Source: Acidobacteriaceae bacterium
GTDB lineage: Bacteria > Acidobacteriota > Terriglobia > Terriglobales > SbA1
Reading direction: 5' to 3'
Assembly (NCBI GenBank): GCA_003136335.1
Contig: PLEA01000674.1
Location: 1 to 7,567 of the forward strand
DNA length: 7,567 nucleotides
Under the pieces are notes generated by a model. It did not search any database. It was not told the DNA's origin and saw nothing but the letters and a program-made list of their open reading frames with translations. Each line of letters begins with the position of its first letter. The stretch's first letter is position 1. The position numbers and the translations under genes were made by a program. Shown here piece after piece: positions 4,444 through 7,567 of this stretch.

Positions 4444-7400
4444 CTAGAAGGTGATCTTCAGTGCGAATTCCGTGACCCTGGGCGAGGCCAGGCCAAACAC
4501 GCCCGTGCCGGCACCCACGCGGAACAGGTCACTTTCGAGGCTGCTCTCCCCGGGCTGCAGGGTGGTGTGCGTGCTGTTAATAGAACCGGTGTTCGAGGTC
4601 AGCCACGGGCTCATCACACTGGGAGGCTGGTTAAAGTTTGAGAAGTTGAAGACGTTGTAGAAGGCAACGCTGGGTTCGATCGTAAATCGTTCCCCGAACT
4701 TGTGCGGCCAAGCCACCTTGACGTCCAGGTCCTTAGTCCACGGAAACAACAACTGATCGGCAGGAACTGGACTCACCTGAGGAGCAACCGCGCCGATCTG
4801 CGCCAGTTGGGCCGCCGAAAACAGATTGTTGGTGATCAGCACCAGTCCTGCCAGCGTGGGCTGACCCGCAATCGTGGTGTTGTATTTGCTGATAGCCTCA
4901 TTCATCGATGTGACGCTGACTTCGCGACCGAATGAACCGTTCTTGGTACCCGGCAACGGCTGGCTGTAAGCGCCGCCTCCAGTGAAATCGGTTTGAAAAA
5001 TCTGACCGCCGCTTCCGTTGCTTCCGACGATAGCCGGACTCGAGAGCGGACTATAAAAGTGACCGATTATCCCCAGGCGGAAACCGAAAGGTACATCGAA
5101 GTTGCCACCAAACGAGACTTGATGTGTCCGATCCAGCAACGACGGCCCCATGAACCGAAGCGGGTTGTTGTTGTCCGCAGCCTGAAGCACGAAGTCCTGA
5201 TCGTTAGCACCCACCGGATTCGAGGGCGCAGTGTTACCGGCGAAAGCTACGGGATTCACGAAACGGGAGAGCGAATAGGACAGCTGGAAATTGGCTGCCC
5301 TGACTCCTCGCATCGGGTTGGCCATGTTCTGCACGAGCTTCATCTGCAGCGCGTTATAAACGGAACGGCTGACGGGCTGCAAGAATTCTGCGGTCCCGTA
5401 GTTCCCGTTCCTTCCAGTGAAAGCGCACGGGTATCGTAGCCTCGTGCTCCCTTTGGTCAGTGGATTCGGCGCATCCATGCAACTGCTACCCGTATCTTCG
5501 GCAGAGCCCAAACCAAAGGCAGTGAAGTTGGAGATCGTTGCGCCAATATTGGCCTGACCATTGTTCAAGCCCGGACACGAGGTTATCGCACCCTGCAGCG
5601 AACTTGCTCCGCAAGCGGTGATGGTATTTTGAATGGCCTGCTGCGCGGACAAAAGGCTAAAGTAGCGAGGATCGCCTACGTCATTCGCGTCTATGCCGAG
5701 AAGCGCATGAGTCTCCACATTGCGCAGGAAGTCCAGGCTTAACACCATGCCGTGGCGGATTTCATGCTGAATTCCGATGTTCATCTGCAGCGAACGCGGT
5801 GTGCGATAGTTCGGGGCGAACAGACCCAGAGGAAGATTGATGCCCGCCGCCATAAGGGCGCCGACATACGCTCCGTTCGGAGACGACAAAGTAAACGGAT
5901 AAGCTGCCTTCAGCGAATTCTCCAGGGCTACTATGTTTTGGGCGGCCTGGAATATCGGAAGCGGGACTCCGGAGCTGTCGACGCAGTTTGAACTGGGATT
6001 GTTAAGCGCGCCGCCGGGTGTGGTGATGGCCTGCGACTGGCTATTAAGACAAGCAGACGGCGCGTACAAGAAAGCTCCATTCTGCAGACGCAGCGGACGA
6101 TCGAACAGGACATTGTTGTAAATCACGTTCTCGTAGAACAGGCCCGCACCGGCACGCACCACTGTTTTTCCGTTCTTTGAGGGATCCCAGGCAAGACCCA
6201 ATTGCGGAGCAAAGTTCGAATTAGGCTGGCGCACCTGATTCCCCATTCCCGGGAAAGCGCTATTGATGGCTGCAATGGCGGGCAAGTCGCTGTCGGTGCG
6301 ACCCGTGTCCCGCACCCAGCGCAAGCCGGGGGAGAGGGTGATGTTGGGACGAATCTTCCAGGAATCCCCGACATACAGCCCCAGGCGGTTGTCCGGGCCC
6401 AATCCTCCGGCCGGAAATCCGAGAGCTGATTTTTCGGTGGAGAAGCCTTGGCCGTTGCTGATGATGGCCTGCACCATTTCGTAGTCCAGCGGGTTCGATA
6501 CGGTTGAGCCGTCCGGCCCAAGCGGGCACTTGGACGCATTCCCGCCCGCGCAACCCGGATAAAGCATTCCATTGCCGAACACGTTCGGGGTTGTTCCATA
6601 GAAGTCAGCGAAACCGCCGCTCTGGATGCGGTTCCAACCCGCGCCGAAGCGCACAAGGTGCTTTCCAACGGCTTTGCTGCCGTCATACTTCAGTTGAAGG
6701 TCGGACTGCGGCGTGCTTTGCGGAGCCAGAGAGTTTGGCCCCACGGTAAAACTGTTGATATTGATGCTGACCGGATAATTCGCAAAAGGAAGGTTCGTGC
6801 CGATCGTGGCGTCCACGATCTGGTTCTGGAACTTCAGGTACGACACGCGGATGCTGTGAGCGATGCTGCCAGTATTGAAGTCGGCGCCAAACATCGCGTT
6901 CCGTGCAATGTCCCGATTGTTATAGACCTGGAAACTGCCGGGAAAAAATGTTGCGTCGGTGGAATTCTTGAAATAGGTTACGCGGCCGAACAGACGTTCC
7001 GTCTTGTTCAACTGATAATCCAGCCGGCCCAGAGCCTCATTGTCGGTGAAGGGAGCGGGGAAGAAACCGGAGTAGGAAGAGAACGGAGCCGACTCCAGGA
7101 CGGGAGTGCGAAGGTGCTGAAACGTACGCTCCCCATCGCCGAAGAAAAATAGTTTGTCTTTGAGAACCGGCCCGCCCAAGCTGGCCCCTTCCTGGTTGCG
7201 CTGGAAATACGGCGAGGGCAGCGATGCCGCATGCGGCAGGCTGGCGGAACCGATCCCGTGGTCGCGGAAAATGCCAAAAGCCTCTCCGTGGTAGGAATTG
7301 GTCCCCGATTTCGTGACCACGTTGACCGCACCCGAAGAAGTCAATTCATTGGAAAGATCAAGGTTCGACTGGGCGATGGAGAATTCCTGAATGGCACTGG

Positions 7401-7567
7401 CGGGAATGTCTTCGGTCGTAGTGCCCACGGTTTCGTCGCTCACGTCAACGCCGTCCACTTCGATGCGTGCGGAGCGCCCGAAGCGGCCCCCAAATGAGAT
7501 CGAAGAATAGCCCACCTTAGTGGGATCAAAGTTAGTCCCGTCCTGAATCTGCACACCCGGCTCAAGC
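4444..7567 (-). CDS. Oar-like TonB-dependent outer-membrane receptor (5' end outside window)
   Basis: This is an outer-membrane beta-barrel receptor of the large Oar-like type common in acidobacteria, thought to import oligosaccharides or other polymers using TonB energy. The ligand is unknown. 1040 full codons are visible; the signal peptide, the expected carboxypeptidase-regulatory-like domain and any TonB box lie outside. The first ~100 residues are the C-terminal half of the plug: R.E.DGVDVSDE, then IPASAIQEFSI, then SSGAVNVVTKSGTNSYHGEAFG, a typical block. The barrel follows, with recognisable strands such as FFFGDGERTFQ, LYVGDSWKIRPNITLSPGLRW, YRTPRSLQMNIGIQHEI and FAPQLGLAWDPSKNGKTVVRAG. 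It ends VTEFALKITF, with the terminal Phe needed for BAM recognition. The first GTG (7554) is an internal Val, not a start. All eight cysteines fall in four close pairs between 5425 and 6556. The gene ends in a clear terminator and stands apart from the hfq run. Confidence 0.96.
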   Translation of the reverse strand, partial: LEPGVQIQDGTNFDPTKVGYSSISFGGRFGRSARIEVDGVDVSDETVGTTTEDIPASAIQEFSIAQSNLDLSNELTSSGAVNVVTKSGTNSYHGEAFGIFRDHGIGSASLPHAASLPSPYFQRNQEGASLGGPVLKDKLFFFGDGERTFQHLRTPVLESAPFSSYSGFFPAPFTDNEALGRLDYQLNKTERLFGRVTYFKNSTDATFFPGSFQVYNNRDIARNAMFGADFNTGSIAHSIRVSYLKFQNQIVDATIGTNLPFANYPVSININSFTVGPNSLAPQSTPQSDLQLKYDGSKAVGKHLVRFGAGWNRIQSGGFADFYGTTPNVFGNGMLYPGCAGGNASKCPLGPDGSTVSNPLDYEMVQAIISNGQGFSTEKSALGFPAGGLGPDNRLGLYVGDSWKIRPNITLSPGLRWVRDTGRTDSDLPAIAAINSAFPGMGNQVRQPNSNFAPQLGLAWDPSKNGKTVVRAGAGLFYENVIYNNVLFDRPLRLQNGAFLYAPSACLNSQSQAITTPGGALNNPSSNCVDSSGVPLPIFQAAQNIVALENSLKAAYPFTLSSPNGAYVGALMAAGINLPLGLFAPNYRTPRSLQMNIGIQHEIRHGMVLSLDFLRNVETHALLGIDANDVGDPRYFSLLSAQQAIQNTITACGASSLQGAITSCPGLNNGQANIGATISNFTAFGLGSAEDTGSSCMDAPNPLTKGSTRLRYPCAFTGRNGNYGTAEFLQPVSRSVYNALQMKLVQNMANPMRGVRAANFQLSYSLSRFVNPVAFAGNTAPSNPVGANDQDFVLQAADNNNPLRFMGPSLLDRTHQVSFGGNFDVPFGFRLGIIGHFYSPLSSPAIVGSNGSGGQIFQTDFTGGGAYSQPLPGTKNGSFGREVSVTSMNEAISKYNTTIAGQPTLAGLVLITNNLFSAAQLAQIGAVAPQVSPVPADQLLFPWTKDLDVKVAWPHKFGERFTIEPSVAFYNVFNFSNFNQPPSVMSPWLTSNTGSINSTHTTLQPGESSLESDLFRVGAGTGVFGLASPRVTEFALKITF

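Noticed and set aside
6123..7152. Open frames of up to 187 codons within the receptor region on both strands
   Set aside because: The receptor frame is continuous through this region with family motifs throughout. The others are out-of-frame shadows.
7552..7554. GTG as the start of the receptor
   Set aside because: The frame stays open to the window edge, reading LEPG before this Val, and plug-domain sequence continues across it. The true start lies outside the window.

Overview
The window most likely comes from an acidobacterium of the Terriglobia/Koribacter type. The basis is moderately high GC, a very large Oar-type TonB-dependent receptor, a divergent Hfq-like protein with a proline-rich N-terminal extension, a DUF1684 lipid-free exported protein, and a fused aconitase-superfamily dehydratase. 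This assignment rests on family resemblance from memory, not on a search.

Layout. Four genes read leftward in a row over 1-3919. In transcription order they are an Hfq/Sm-like RNA-binding protein (3919-3644), an inositol-monophosphatase family enzyme (3526-2678), an exported DUF1684 protein (2641-1724), and a large dehydratase of the isopropylmalate isomerase/aconitase superfamily whose 3' end lies outside the window (1577-1). The gaps are 117, 36 and 146 bases. The phosphatase and DUF1684 genes look co-transcribed. The dehydratase has enough upstream space, and a candidate -10, for its own promoter. A small gene for an exported helical protein (4032-4355) reads rightward, divergent from hfq. 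Convergent to it is a TonB-dependent receptor (7567-4444), cut at its 5' end, with a clear intrinsic terminator just after its stop codon.

The 112 bases between the hfq-like gene and the divergent small gene carry a perfect 12-base inverted repeat. Each arm contains the same -10-like hexamer TACAAT, facing outward. On the hfq side the hexamer lies six bases before the ATG, so that mRNA may be leaderless. On the other side the transcript would have a leader with a textbook AGGAGG site. Between hfq and suhB lies a head-to-head array of degenerate TTRGGTN heptamers forming a long imperfect hairpin.

I see no mobile element, phage, CRISPR array, RNA gene, toxin-antitoxin pair or defence system. 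Metabolically the window is mostly ordinary. The points most worth a second look are the swivel-before-core fusion of the dehydratase, the symmetric divergent promoter, the altered RNA-contact residues of the Hfq-like protein, and the heptamer array. Every coding stretch on the opposite strand of the long genes, including a 511-codon one opposite the dehydratase, is judged to be a shadow.
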